This document shows positions 33,794-42,937 of a stretch of 64,000 nt of DNA, one piece after another. The translations under genes were made by a program, and so were the position numbers. The notes beneath the pieces were generated by a model. That model ran no database searches and was not told where the DNA came from. It worked only from the letters and a program-made list of their open reading frames with translations. This DNA is from Coriobacteriaceae bacterium AM113-163 (GTDB lineage: Bacteria; Actinomycetota; Coriobacteriia; Coriobacteriales; Coriobacteriaceae), in assembly GCA_027673765.1 (NCBI GenBank), contig JAQDWB010000012.1, positions 7,213 through 71,212 of the forward strand. Direction: 5' to 3'. How positions within the stretch are numbered: position 1 is the stretch's first letter; each line of letters opens with the position of its first letter.

Positions 33794-35356
33794 ATGGCAT
33801 TCGTTTCGCTCGCCATCATCGCACTCGTGGCCTTTGCGAGTCCTTTTATCGCCTCGGCGATTCCTGGAAAACCCGTTCCCGAGACGGTCTTTTTGCTCGT
33901 GCTCGGTGCGGTGCTGGGACCCCATATGCTCGGCGTCATCCATGTAGATGCCGAGGTCTCGCTTGTGTCCGAGCTCGGTCTGGCCTTCTTGTTCCTGCTT
34001 GCCGGCTTTGAGATCGACCCCAAGAGCATCACGGGCGTCGAGGGGCGCTACGGCTTGGCGACGTGGGTCGTCACGTTTGGTATCGCCTGGCTTGCCGTGC
34101 GCTTTACCCCGTGGTTCTCGGTCAGTCATTTCGACGGTATCGCCGTGACGCTTGCCCTCACTTCTACGGCGCTCGGCACGCTCGTGCCCATTATGCGTGA
34201 GCGCTCGCTCACTGGCACGCGTGTGGGCGACTCGATTCTCGCGTATGGCACCTGGGGCGAGCTCGGCCCTGTGCTCGCCATGTCGGTGCTGCTGTCTGCC
34301 CGCACTGGCATCCAAACGCTCGTAATCCTTGGCTTGTTTGCGGTGGTTTGCGTGTTGCTGGCCGTGGTCCCGAGCCGCTCCAAGCGCGTCGGCAGCCGCT
34401 TCTTTGCGTTTGTTGAGGAGCGCGCCGATACCACGTCGCAGACCTTCGTGCGCCTGACGGTGCTCATCCTGGTCACGCTCGTGGCGTTCTCAGCTGTCTT
34501 TGATCTCGACATCGTGTTGGGTTCTTTTGCCGCCGGCTTTGTCCTGCGCTATATCATCCCCGAGGGCAACCATACGCTCGAGACCAAGCTCGATGGCCTG
34601 GCCTACGGCTTTTTGATTCCGGTGTTCTTTACCGTATCGGGCGCAAAGATCGACCTGACGGCCGTGGTGTCGCGCCCGGGCTTGCTTGCGGGCTTTATCG
34701 TGGCGTTGCTGATTATTCGTGCCGTGCCCATTCTTATTTCTATGAGCATTTGTCCTGCGACGCGCGATGTGTCGGCGTATGGCCGCATTACCGTGGCCCT
34801 GTACTGCACCACGGCCCTGCCGATCATCGTTGCCGTGACAAGCGTTGCCGTCAACGCGGGCGCGCTGTCGCAAGATATTGCGTCGGTCATGGTTGCCGCC
34901 GGTGCCATCACGGTGTTCTTGATGCCATTGCTCGCGCAGCTCTTCTACCGCGTGGTGGATGCCGCACCGGTCGCCGCCGTGGCAGAGGTTGCCGAGCATC
35001 CATCCGATGCGCTCGACATCTTGCGCGCCCACCACGACCTAGCGAGCTTGCTCGCGCGCGAGCACGAGCTGCTGACCTCGCATGGCCATGGTCGCGTATT
35101 CGAGGGCCTGCCTACGCTCGATACGATTGCCGAGCGTCTTTCCGCCGAGGCAGCGAGCGGCCACATCGATGCCCGCATCGTGGACGCGGCGCACCTGCTT
35201 GCCGATAAGACCTATGGAGACGAGGTCGACCCGTCCGAGCTGACTCCGCGTGAGCGCCGCCGCCTGGAGCGCGCCAAGCTCGCTGTGCGCGAATACCGCC
35301 GCCGCATGCTGGAGCTCTATGCGCGCGAAGAAGCCGAAGACGACGACGGTAAGTAG
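33794..35356 (+). CDS. CPA2-type cation:proton antiporter
   Basis: This 520-residue membrane protein has about twelve hydrophobic segments over residues 1-385 and the Na+/H+ exchanger pattern (PETVFLLVLGAVLGPHMLG, LLAGFEIDP, then TSTALGTLVPIM and YGTWGELGPV). The cytoplasmic C-terminus (about 385-520) is charged and helical, with ARRRLERAK-like basic repeats and an acidic end, and lacks a recognisable TrkA-N domain. Likely role: sodium or potassium/proton exchange at the plasma membrane. The ATG follows AGAAAGG. It converges on the SDR gene across a palindrome array and terminator. Confidence 0.87.
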   Translation: MAFVSLAIIALVAFASPFIASAIPGKPVPETVFLLVLGAVLGPHMLGVIHVDAEVSLVSELGLAFLFLLAGFEIDPKSITGVEGRYGLATWVVTFGIAWLAVRFTPWFSVSHFDGIAVTLALTSTALGTLVPIMRERSLTGTRVGDSILAYGTWGELGPVLAMSVLLSARTGIQTLVILGLFAVVCVLLAVVPSRSKRVGSRFFAFVEERADTTSQTFVRLTVLILVTLVAFSAVFDLDIVLGSFAAGFVLRYIIPEGNHTLETKLDGLAYGFLIPVFFTVSGAKIDLTAVVSRPGLLAGFIVALLIIRAVPILISMSICPATRDVSAYGRITVALYCTTALPIIVAVTSVAVNAGALSQDIASVMVAAGAITVFLMPLLAQLFYRVVDAAPVAAVAEVAEHPSDALDILRAHHDLASLLAREHELLTSHGHGRVFEGLPTLDTIAERLSAEAASGHIDARIVDAAHLLADKTYGDEVDPSELTPRERRRLERAKLAVREYRRRMLELYAREEAEDDDGK

Positions 35357-35370
35357 TCGATACTTTCTCG

Positions 35371-35541
35371 GGGAAGCCGCGTCCCGCTTTGAAGGCTCGG
35401 AACGGGATGTGGTTTCCGAAACGGGGGCCGTTGGGAAACTGTGTCCCGGAATGGGCGCTCAGAGTGGGATGCAGTTTCCGCAAGGAAGTCCTGGGGGAAA
35501 CCGTGCCCCGTTCTGGTCCGAAATACTGGGACATAGTTTCC
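35371..35541. repeat. Three palindromic units with an exact 62-bp period
   Basis: Units start at 35371, 35433 and 35495, each 47 nt, with 15-nt spacers. In every unit the left arm GGGAAnCnGnGnCCC pairs with a right arm GGGAnnnnGTTTCC around a loop of about 16 nt. Arm differences within units 1 and 2 are all G-U compatible in the plus-strand RNA; unit 3 has two C-A mismatches. Loop and spacer sequences differ between units. This looks like a REP-type cluster. It lies between convergent antiporter and SDR genes, and the SDR frame runs through it. Confidence 0.75.
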
Positions 35542-36391
35542 CTTTCATAACAGAAGAAGGCGCGCTGCCTGCAGTTGATGCGGGCAGCGCGCCTTCTTTG
35601 GTTGAGCTATGTTGAGGTTTGTGGCCGAAGCTCGTGGCCTCTTTGGAGCGGGCAGCTCCGTCGACGGGGAGCACGGCGCCTGTGACGTAGGCGGACATGT
35701 CGCTCGCCAAGAAAACGAAGGCGTTGGCGACATCCTCGGGCTCGCCCATGCGGCCCAGCGGAATGGTGGCGATGATGGGCTTGATGACCTCTTCGGGCAG
35801 GTTGGCGACCATGTCGGTCTTGGTCACGCCGGGTGCGACGGCGTTGACGCGAATGCCCATGGGGGCGAGCTCGCGCGAGAGCGACTGGACCATGCCGTTG
35901 ACGGCAAACTTGGACGTGGGATAGCCGACGCCGGAGGGCTGACCGTACTTGGCGACCATCGAACTCGTGGTGGTGATGGTGCCGCCGTGGCCGGCTTCGG
36001 TCATGATCTTGGCGGCCGCCTGATGACCGTTAAAGACGGCGACGACATTGAGGTCCATGACCTTTGCAAACTCTTCGGCCGTGTAATCCAAAAGGGGCGA
36101 GCGCTGGGAGATGCCGGCGTTGTTGACGACCGTGTCAAGGCCGCCCATGTCGGCTGCAGCCTGGGTAAAGGCCTCGGTCACGGCCTCGAGCGAGGTGAGG
36201 TCGCAGGAGCGGCCCCAGACCTTGGCCTCGGGATAGGCGGCTACTAGCTTCTCAACGGCCGCGTCGGCAGTCTCCTGGCGCGAGCCAAAGACGGTGACGG
36301 CAGCGCCTTCCTCGATAAAACGGCAGGCGATGGCATAGCCGATACCGCGCGTGCCTCCGGTGATGATTGCTTTCTTGCCCTCGAGCAACAT
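35459..36391 (-). CDS. Short-chain dehydrogenase with C-terminal run-on
   Basis: This is an SDR-family oxidoreductase of 310 residues. The Rossmann motif TGGTRGIG lies near residue 11, NNAG near 93, the catalytic Ser in TTTSSM near 145 and YPTSK near 160 (Y-x3-K), and the C-terminal region has GRMGEPEDVANAFVFLASDMSAYVTG as in 3-oxoacyl-ACP-reductase-like enzymes. SDRs of this type end soon after VLPVDGAAR (about 250 residues). Here the frame stays open for some 55 more residues through a terminator hairpin (35554-35598) and into the palindrome array. The true stop may have been lost. ATG 36391 has AGAGGAAG at good spacing. Confidence 0.82.
   Translation of the reverse strand: MLLEGKKAIITGGTRGIGYAIACRFIEEGAAVTVFGSRQETADAAVEKLVAAYPEAKVWGRSCDLTSLEAVTEAFTQAAADMGGLDTVVNNAGISQRSPLLDYTAEEFAKVMDLNVVAVFNGHQAAAKIMTEAGHGGTITTTSSMVAKYGQPSGVGYPTSKFAVNGMVQSLSRELAPMGIRVNAVAPGVTKTDMVANLPEEVIKPIIATIPLGRMGEPEDVANAFVFLASDMSAYVTGAVLPVDGAARSKEATSFGHKPQHSSTKEGALPASTAGSAPSSVMKGKLCPSISDQNGARFPPGLPCGNCIPL
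35554..35602. terminator. Bidirectional terminator hairpin between antiporter and SDR
   Basis: A perfect 16-bp stem (35554-35569 with 35583-35598, AAGAAGGCGCGCTGCC) has a 13-nt loop. It can end transcription from both sides. On the minus strand it is inside the SDR open frame and encodes part of its odd C-terminal tail. Confidence 0.75.
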
Positions 36392-36540
36392 GGTGCTTCC
36401 TCTCATCGCGGGCGGACATTCGCAGCACAGCGTAGCGATAGCCGGAATCGGCCGCGTTTGCATATCGGTGAACGGTAACCCGCGCTACCGATGAACGGCT
36501 CGTGCAAATGCCGCTTTGCCGCTGTGCTTAGAAGCCGGAT

Positions 36541-36576
36541 TGAAAAGGGCTCCCGTCCCACATAGGACGGGAGCCC
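36541..36576 (-). terminator. Rho-independent terminator of hom
   Basis: An exact 12-bp stem (36547-36558 with 36565-36576, GGGCTCCCGTCC) has a 6-nt loop and is followed on the minus strand by TTTTCA. It lies 32 bp after the homoserine dehydrogenase stop. Confidence 0.8.
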
Positions 36577-36607
36577 CCGAGGCGCGTATTGTTAAGCGAG
36601 TGTTGGG

Positions 36608-37951
36608 CTAGTTGGCCATGACGCCTTCGGTCCAGGCCTCGACGTCCTCGATGCGCAGGACGTTGGCGACCTCGGCTACGCAGTCGACGCTGGCAAGCTC
36701 GGCGGCGGCAGCCTGGACGTCCTTCTCGAGCGCGCGGTGCGTCAGGAAGATGACCGAGCAGGCATCGCTGACGCCCGACTTGCCGTCCTCGACCTGGTTG
36801 ATGAGCGAGATCGAGATGTTGTGCTTGGCAAAGATGTCGACCGTCTCGGACAGGGCGCCCACGCGGTCGGCGACCTTCAGGCGCACATAGTACTTGGTCT
36901 GGAGCTCGTCCATGGGCTTAAAGGCGAGGTTGTGACCATAGGGCTCAATCTCGGGCAGCGGAGCCACGCCGCGGCTGATCTGCTCGGAGAGCGACAGGAT
37001 ATCGCCCACGACGGCACTCGCGGTGGGGAAGGAGCCTGCGCCGGCACCGTAGAACATGGTCTCGCCCACGGCGTCGCCTACCACGTAGACGGCGTTCATG
37101 GCGCCGTTGACCTTGGCAAGCATGTGGTCGGCGGGGATCAGCGTGGGATGCACACGGACGTCGACGCCGGCGTCGGTGTTGCGTGCGATGCCCAGCAGCT
37201 TGATGGTGTAGCCGAGCTCGCGGGCCTGGGCAATGTCCTCGGCGCCGATGGTACGGATACCCTGCTGGTAGACATCGTCGGTGGTCACGCGGGTGCCAAA
37301 GCCGATGGAAGCGAGGATTGCCGTCTTGCTGGCGGCGTCGAAGCCGTCGACGTCTGCGGACGGGTCGGCCTCGGCATAGCCCTTTGCCTGGGCGTCGGCG
37401 AGCACGTCAGCGTAATCGGCGCCCTCGGCGTCCATGCGCGACAGGATGTAGTTGGTGGTGCCGTTGAGAATGCCAGCGATGGTCAGGATCTTGTTGCCCA
37501 CCAGGTCGTGCTCGAGCGTGCTGACAATGGGGATGCCACCGCCGCAGCTGGCCTCGCATTTAATCTGCACGCCGCACGCGCGCGCCTTCTCGGCGAGCGT
37601 CTCGACATGACGGCCCAGCAGGGCCTTGTTGGCAGAGACGACGTGCTTGCCGTTCTCGAAGGCGGTGGTGAAGATTTCGGTCGCGGGGTGCTCGCCGCCG
37701 ATGAGCTCGACGACGATATCGACGGCGGGGTCGGTGACGACGTCGTGCCAGTCGCTCGTAAAGGCCTCGCGCTCAATACCGGCGGCTTCGGCCTGCTCCC
37801 AGGCAAGCGCGCAGGCGCGGGTCAGCTTAAGGTCGATGCCGTAGGCGGCCAGGTACTCATCGTGGTGGCTCTTGATCAGACGGGCCACGCCGCCGCCGAC
37901 GGTTCCCAGACCGATGAGGCCGACGTTCACGGTGCGCAGGGGTTCGCTCAT
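36608..37951 (-). CDS. hom: Homoserine dehydrogenase
   Basis: This 447-residue enzyme reduces aspartate semialdehyde to homoserine, for threonine and methionine synthesis. It has an NAD(P)-binding domain with VGLIGLGTVGGGVA, a catalytic domain with GILNGTTNYILSRM and a Lys-containing ADPSADVDGFDAASKTAIL, and a C-terminal ACT domain (about 365-447, with SLINQVED) that usually confers threonine inhibition. AAGGAG lies upstream of the ATG. The gene appears monocistronic: a terminator follows it and divergent livJ-like genes lie upstream. Confidence 0.95.
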   Translation of the reverse strand: MSEPLRTVNVGLIGLGTVGGGVARLIKSHHDEYLAAYGIDLKLTRACALAWEQAEAAGIEREAFTSDWHDVVTDPAVDIVVELIGGEHPATEIFTTAFENGKHVVSANKALLGRHVETLAEKARACGVQIKCEASCGGGIPIVSTLEHDLVGNKILTIAGILNGTTNYILSRMDAEGADYADVLADAQAKGYAEADPSADVDGFDAASKTAILASIGFGTRVTTDDVYQQGIRTIGAEDIAQARELGYTIKLLGIARNTDAGVDVRVHPTLIPADHMLAKVNGAMNAVYVVGDAVGETMFYGAGAGSFPTASAVVGDILSLSEQISRGVAPLPEIEPYGHNLAFKPMDELQTKYYVRLKVADRVGALSETVDIFAKHNISISLINQVEDGKSGVSDACSVIFLTHRALEKDVQAAAAELASVDCVAEVANVLRIEDVEAWTEGVMAN

Positions 37952-38201
37952 AGATAGCTCCTTCGTGCATCTTATGGATGGATTAACCGCTTAAAGGTTG
38001 AGTGCATTCTAGCGTGAAGTGCGGGCGCGTGCTTGCCTGGCAGCGGGAGCAGCACAAAACGCCACCCCCGAAACGCTGCGGAAACATTGGAAACACGCTC
38101 GCTACAAACGAACTTCCGTAACAAACTGTCAACGTTTGCACCATAAGGTTTGCCCTGTACCGCAAGACGGCCGCACCGCGGCCAGCGAAAAGGGGGACAC
38201 C

Positions 38202-39368
38202 ATGTTCAACATCAACAGCACGCTCAGCCGTAGGAACTTTCTCGCCGGTGCCGCGGCGCTCGGTAGCACCGCGGCACTCGCTGGTTGCTCGTCGGGTGGC
38301 TCGGACGGCGGCCCCACCGATGACGGCAAGACCTTCAAGATCGGTGTCATCGGCCCTCTGACCGGCGCCGCGGCAACCTATGGCGTTTCGGCCGAGAAGG
38401 GTGCCAAGCTTGCCGCCAAGGATTTTTCGACCAAGGACCTCAAGCTCTCGCTTAAGTCTGAGGATGACGTCGCTGACGGCGAGAAGGCCATCAACGCCTT
38501 CAATACCTTGTGCGACTGGGGCATGCAGGCGCTCGTCGGCCCCGTCACCACCGGTGCCGCCGTCGCTGTCTCTGGCGAGATCGCCGACGATATGCTCATG
38601 GTCACGCCTTCGGCCTCGTCGCTCGACGTTACCAAGGATAAGACCACGGTTTTCCAGGTTTGCTTCACCGATCCCACCATGGGCGCCAGCGCCGCGAAGT
38701 TCTTGGCCGAGAAGTACGCGGATGCCAAGATCGCCCTGTTCTACAACTCCGGCGATACGTATAGCTCGGGCGTTGCCGACGCTTTTGCCGAGCAGGCCAA
38801 GGCGTCCAAGCTCGATGTCGTCGATACCGAGACCTTTAAGGACGACTCTTCCACGAGCTTTACCAACCAGCTCACCAAGGCCAAGGAGGCCGGCGCCACG
38901 CTTATCTTTGCTCCGATCTATTACACGCCGGCGTCCGTTTTGCTCAAGAACGCCAAGGACATGGGATACGACATGACGCTTATGGGCACCGACGGCATGG
39001 ACGGCCTGCTCTCCGTTGAGGGCTTCGATACCTCTCTTGCCGAGGGCGTGCTGCTCATGACCCCGTTCTCTGCTGACGATGAGAAGAACGCCGACTTCGT
39101 CAAGGCCTATAAGGACGCCTACGACGAGACGCCCAATCAGTTTGCCGCCGATGCCTATGACTGCGTCCATGCGATTGCCGAGGCTATCGATAAAGCGGGC
39201 ATCGACATTACGGCTGACGGTGCCGATATTGCCGACGACCTTGCCCACGCCATGCGCAAGATCAAGATCGAGGGCCTGACGGGCGAGCTGACGTGGAACG
39301 ACAAGGGCCAGGTCGAAAAGCCCGCCACAGCCTATGTGATTCAGGACGGCAAGTACATCGCCGCCTAA
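38202..39368 (+). CDS. LivJ-like substrate-binding lipoprotein 1
   Basis: This 388-residue type 1 periplasmic-binding fold protein is anchored as a lipoprotein. The N-terminus has a twin-arginine-like SRRNFL and a lipobox ending LAGC (Cys near residue 28). The mature domain starts GVIGPLTGAAATYG and contains TPSASS, VCFTDPTMGA, FYNSGDTYSSGVAD and a DGMDGLLSVEGFDTS loop. It should capture branched-chain or other amino acids for the LivHMGF transporter downstream. A second closely similar protein follows. ATG 38202 follows AAAGGGGG. The gene is followed by a 271-bp leader-like gap, so the two binding proteins may be expressed separately. Confidence 0.9.
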   Translation: MFNINSTLSRRNFLAGAAALGSTAALAGCSSGGSDGGPTDDGKTFKIGVIGPLTGAAATYGVSAEKGAKLAAKDFSTKDLKLSLKSEDDVADGEKAINAFNTLCDWGMQALVGPVTTGAAVAVSGEIADDMLMVTPSASSLDVTKDKTTVFQVCFTDPTMGASAAKFLAEKYADAKIALFYNSGDTYSSGVADAFAEQAKASKLDVVDTETFKDDSSTSFTNQLTKAKEAGATLIFAPIYYTPASVLLKNAKDMGYDMTLMGTDGMDGLLSVEGFDTSLAEGVLLMTPFSADDEKNADFVKAYKDAYDETPNQFAADAYDCVHAIAEAIDKAGIDITADGADIADDLAHAMRKIKIEGLTGELTWNDKGQVEKPATAYVIQDGKYIAA

Positions 39369-39639
39369 GTGCGCATAAAGCGCGACCGGTGAGGCCGTTT
39401 TATTCAGGGCAGGGACGCCTGTAACAGAACGGAAACATTACTTTCACACAATAAAGTGGCATTACTGCATAAAGTAATAGAAATACGCAGAATTATGGAT
39501 AAACGAACAAATCCAAAGAAAAGTTGAAATAATCGCCACTTTCCTTAACTAAAGCGTCTAGTATTTTGCGAACGCCGAACACGGCGAAGGATGGCCTGTC
39601 GGGTAACCGAAACCCGACGAGATTTGAGAGGAGAGCCGC
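39369..39639 (+). promoter_or_regulatory. Leader region between the two binding-protein genes
   Basis: This 271-bp AT-rich interval has a candidate promoter, TTGAAA at 39524-39529 and TAACTA 16 bp downstream. A small hairpin follows near 39598-39618 (GTCGGGT with ACCCGAC). The ribosome site GAGAGGAG precedes 39640. It contains no gene. The composition drop relative to its neighbours suggests a regulated promoter rather than coding remains. Confidence 0.4.
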
Positions 39640-40827
39640 ATGTCGAGCCCCACCGGTAAGTCATTGAACCCTGTTATGAATCGCAGGAGCGTTATCGCGA
39701 GCGCAGCAGGTCTGGGGGCGATGTCCATTCTAGCTGGCTGCTCCTCCAACGGCGGCGACAGCGGTTCCGCGTCGGGCGACGCTTCGTTTAAGATCGGCAC
39801 CATCGGCCCGCTGACCGGCGCCAACGCGTCCTACGGCAAGTCCGTTACACAGGCTGTCGAGCTTGGCTGCAAGGATTTCTCGACTAAGGAGCTGCCGCTT
39901 GTCAGCAAGGCCGAGGACGACCAGGCGGACGGCGAGAAGGCCGTCAACGCCTTCAACACCCTGCTCGACTGGGGCATGCAGGCCCTCGTCGGTCCGACCA
40001 CCACGGGTGCGTCGGTCGCCGTTGCCGCCGAGTGCGGCAACGACCCCGAGACGTTCATGATCACCCCGTCCGCGTCCTCCGAGGACGTTACCAAGGGCAA
40101 GGATTGCGTCTTCCAGGTTTGCTTTACCGACCCCAACCAAGGTGTCAACGCTGCCAAGTTCCTGGCAGAGAAGTATGCGAACGAGAAGTTCGTGCTGTTC
40201 TATAACTCCGGCGACGCCTATTCTTCGGGCATCGCAGATTCCTTTAAGGCCCAGGCCGCTAAGTCTAAGCTTGAGATTGTCGACGAGGAGACCTTTAAGG
40301 ACGACTCCGCCACGAGCTTTACCAACCAGCTGACCAAGGCCAAGCAGGCAGGCGCCACCATGATCTTTGCGCCGATCTACTACACGCCGGCGTCCGTCCT
40401 GCTCAAGAACGCCAAGGACATGGGCTACGACGTCAAGATGATGGGCTGCGACGGCATGGACGGCATCCTGGGCGTTGAGGGCTTCGACACCTCTCTTGCC
40501 GAGGGTCTGCTGCTCATGACCCCGTTCTCCGCCGACGACGAGAAGAATGCCGACTTCGTCAACGCTTACAAGGATAAGTACGGCGATACCCCCGACCAGT
40601 TTGCCGCCGACGCCTACGACGGCGTGCATGCTGTGGTCGAGGCTCTTAAGGAGGCCGGCCTGGGCGTCGACGCCGACCCCACCGAGGTTGCCGAGAAGCT
40701 TCCCGAGGCTATGCTCAAGATTACTGTTGACGGCCTGACTGGCAAGCTCTCCTGGAACGACAAGGGTCAGGTCCAGAAGGACCCGACGGCGTACGTCATT
40801 ACCGACGGCAAGTACGTACAGGCCTAA
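39640..40827 (+). CDS. LivJ-like substrate-binding lipoprotein 2
   Basis: This 395-residue paralogue of the preceding gene has NRRSVIASAAGLG, lipobox ILAGC and a mature part that matches its neighbour over nearly every block (IGPLTGANASYG, VCFTDPNQG, FYNSGDAYSSGIAD, KNAKDMGYD, DGMDGILGVEGFDTSLAEG). The strong similarity and tandem order point to a local gene duplication. Differences cluster in the N-terminal lobe and may change ligand range. The ATG has GAGAGGAG upstream. livH starts 139 bp downstream. Confidence 0.9.
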   Translation: MSSPTGKSLNPVMNRRSVIASAAGLGAMSILAGCSSNGGDSGSASGDASFKIGTIGPLTGANASYGKSVTQAVELGCKDFSTKELPLVSKAEDDQADGEKAVNAFNTLLDWGMQALVGPTTTGASVAVAAECGNDPETFMITPSASSEDVTKGKDCVFQVCFTDPNQGVNAAKFLAEKYANEKFVLFYNSGDAYSSGIADSFKAQAAKSKLEIVDEETFKDDSATSFTNQLTKAKQAGATMIFAPIYYTPASVLLKNAKDMGYDVKMMGCDGMDGILGVEGFDTSLAEGLLLMTPFSADDEKNADFVNAYKDKYGDTPDQFAADAYDGVHAVVEALKEAGLGVDADPTEVAEKLPEAMLKITVDGLTGKLSWNDKGQVQKDPTAYVITDGKYVQA

Positions 40828-40966
40828 TAGGCCGCCTTACATAGAGCGGTTTTGATCCCAAGCAGGGGAGGTTTTGGCCTTCCCTGCTTGCTTGGTATCT
40901 AGGGACGATGTAACGTCCCTGTTTCATACATCAACTGGAAACCTATTCGAAAGGGGGATGTGGAAC

Positions 40967-41848
40967 ATGACGGTCTTTATCCAATACCTGGTCAACGGCC
41001 TGTCCATGGGCAGCGTCTACGCCATCATCGCGTTGGGCTACACCATGGTCTACGGTATCGCCAAGATGCTCAACTTCGCTCACGGCGACGTCATCATGGT
41101 CGGTGCCTATGTCTCGTTCTGCGCCACGTCGTATCTCGGCCTCCCGGGCTGGGCATCTGTAATTCTCTCTTGTGTGGTCTGCACGGTTCTCGGTGTTCTC
41201 ATCGAGGGTCTGGCATACAAGCCGCTGCGTCAGGCGGGCCCGCTGGCCGTTCTGATCACGGCCATCGGCGTGTCCTACTTCCTGCAGAACGCCGCGCAGC
41301 TCCTGTGGGGCGCCACGCCCAAGAACTTTACTTCGCTCGTCACCTTCCAGGTGCCGGAGTTCTTGGCCAAGTTTAACGTAAGCGCCGTCTCGCTCGTCAC
41401 CATCGTCGCCTGCCTGGTTATCATGGCCGGCCTGATGTTCTTTACAGGCAAGACCAAGATGGGCAAAGCCATGCGCGCCGTGTCCGAGGACAAGGCCGCC
41501 GCTCAGCTCATGGGCATCAACGTCAACCGCACCATCTCGATGACGTTCGCCATCGGCTCCGCCCTTGCCGCCATCGCCGGCGTGCTGCTGTGCTCCTACT
41601 CGCCGGTGCTGCAGCCCACGACGGGTGCCATGCCTGGCATCAAGGCCTTCGATGCCGCTGTCTTCGGTGGCATCGGCTCCATCCCCGGTGCCTTTGTCGG
41701 TGGCATTCTCATCGGCATCATCGAGGCGATGGCTCAGGCTTACATTTCCACGAGCCTTGCCAACTCCATCGTCTTTGGTGTTTTGATTATCGTCCTGCTC
41801 GTCAAGCCTGCCGGCCTCTTGGGCAAGTACGTCCCCGAGAAGGTGTAG
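40967..41848 (+). CDS. livH: Branched-chain amino acid ABC transporter permease LivH
   Basis: This 293-residue permease has about eight hydrophobic segments and LivH marks: YLVNGLSMGSVYAIIALGYTMVYGIAKMLNFAHGD at the start, the EAA-like AVSEDKAAAQLMGIN, and a late GGIGSIPGAFVGG. It forms the channel with LivM. The ATG at 40967 is 9 nt after AAGGGGG; ATG 40958 in the same frame is too close. It is followed by livM with no gap. Confidence 0.93.
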   Translation: MTVFIQYLVNGLSMGSVYAIIALGYTMVYGIAKMLNFAHGDVIMVGAYVSFCATSYLGLPGWASVILSCVVCTVLGVLIEGLAYKPLRQAGPLAVLITAIGVSYFLQNAAQLLWGATPKNFTSLVTFQVPEFLAKFNVSAVSLVTIVACLVIMAGLMFFTGKTKMGKAMRAVSEDKAAAQLMGINVNRTISMTFAIGSALAAIAGVLLCSYSPVLQPTTGAMPGIKAFDAAVFGGIGSIPGAFVGGILIGIIEAMAQAYISTSLANSIVFGVLIIVLLVKPAGLLGKYVPEKV

Positions 41849-41857
41849 GTGAGCGTT

Positions 41858-42937
41858 ATGAAGTTCCTTAAAGACAAGCAGACGCGTCACGACTTTGTCA
41901 CGTACGCCATGTGCATCGTGGCATTCGCCATCGTGTTCTTTATGCAGTCCAACCATATGATCCCGCGCATGATCGCCGGTCAGCTGGTTCCCATCACGGC
42001 CTACATCGTTATGGCCATCTCGCTCAACCTCGTCGTCGGTATTGCGGGCGACTTGTCGCTGGGCCACGCGGGCTTTATGAGTGTCGGCGCCTATACGGGC
42101 ATCGTTACCGCCGTCGCGCTGGAGAGCGCCGTTCCGTCCGATCCGATGCGCCTGATCATCAGCATTGTGGTCGGCGCTATCGCTGCCGCCATCCTGGGCT
42201 TCTTGATCGGCATCCCGGTCCTTCGCCTGAGCGGCGATTACCTGGCTATCGTGACGCTGGCCTTTGGCGAGATCATCAAAGAGATCGTCACCTGCCTCAT
42301 TGTGGGCGTCGATTCCCGCGGTCTGCACGTGATCTTTAACATCACGGGCAACTCTACGATCGACGACCTGCACCTGCTTGAGGACGGCACCGCCATCATC
42401 AAGGGTGCCCAGGGCGCATCGGGCGTGTCGACCTATTCGACCTTCCTTGCCGGCGCCATCCTGGTTATGGTCGCGCTCGTGATTGTACTCAACCTGGTTC
42501 GCAGCCGTACCGGCCGTGCCATCATGGCCGTGCGCGATAACAAGATTGCAGCCGAGTCCGTAGGCATCTCCGTCACCGAGTACCGCATGATCGCCTTCGT
42601 GGTTTCCGCTGCCCTCGCCGGTGCTGCCGGAGCTCTCTTCGGCGGTAACTTCTCGCAGCTCTCCGCCACCAAGTTCGACTTCAACACGTCGATCCTCATT
42701 CTGGTGTTCGTGGTCCTGGGCGGCCTGGGCAACATGCGCGGTTCCGTCATCGCGGCGGCGTTGCTCACGGTGCTTCCCGAGCTGCTCCGTCAGTTCTCGG
42801 ACTACCGCATGCTCATCTACGCCATCGTGTTGATCCTGGTCATGATCTTTACCAACAACCCGCAGCTCAAGGCGTTCTTCGCACGCATTAAGGACCGCTT
42901 TGCTTCCAAGAAGGAGGTGGCAGCCGATGCCCAGTAA
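41858..42937 (+). CDS. livM: Branched-chain amino acid ABC transporter permease LivM
   Basis: This permease of about 359 residues has nine or ten hydrophobic segments. LivM motifs include SLNLVVGIAGDLSLGHAGFMSVGAY, RLSGDYLAIVTLAFGEI, and the EAA-like AVRDNKIAAESVGI, then GGLGNMRG. It pairs with LivH. ATG 41858 has AGGTGA upstream; GTG 41849 directly after the livH stop is an equally possible start. The 3' end overlaps livG by 11 nt. Confidence 0.92.
   Translation: MKFLKDKQTRHDFVTYAMCIVAFAIVFFMQSNHMIPRMIAGQLVPITAYIVMAISLNLVVGIAGDLSLGHAGFMSVGAYTGIVTAVALESAVPSDPMRLIISIVVGAIAAAILGFLIGIPVLRLSGDYLAIVTLAFGEIIKEIVTCLIVGVDSRGLHVIFNITGNSTIDDLHLLEDGTAIIKGAQGASGVSTYSTFLAGAILVMVALVIVLNLVRSRTGRAIMAVRDNKIAAESVGISVTEYRMIAFVVSAALAGAAGALFGGNFSQLSATKFDFNTSILILVFVVLGGLGNMRGSVIAAALLTVLPELLRQFSDYRMLIYAIVLILVMIFTNNPQLKAFFARIKDRFASKKEVAADAQ

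Noticed and set aside
35371..35541. CRISPR array
   Set aside because: The spacing is regular, but each unit is itself a long palindrome with a variable loop, there are only three units with 15-nt spacers, and no cas gene is present.
37952..38201. T-box or amino-acid riboswitch upstream of the first LivJ-like gene
   Set aside because: No T-box sequence or terminator/antiterminator pair was recognised in these 250 bp.
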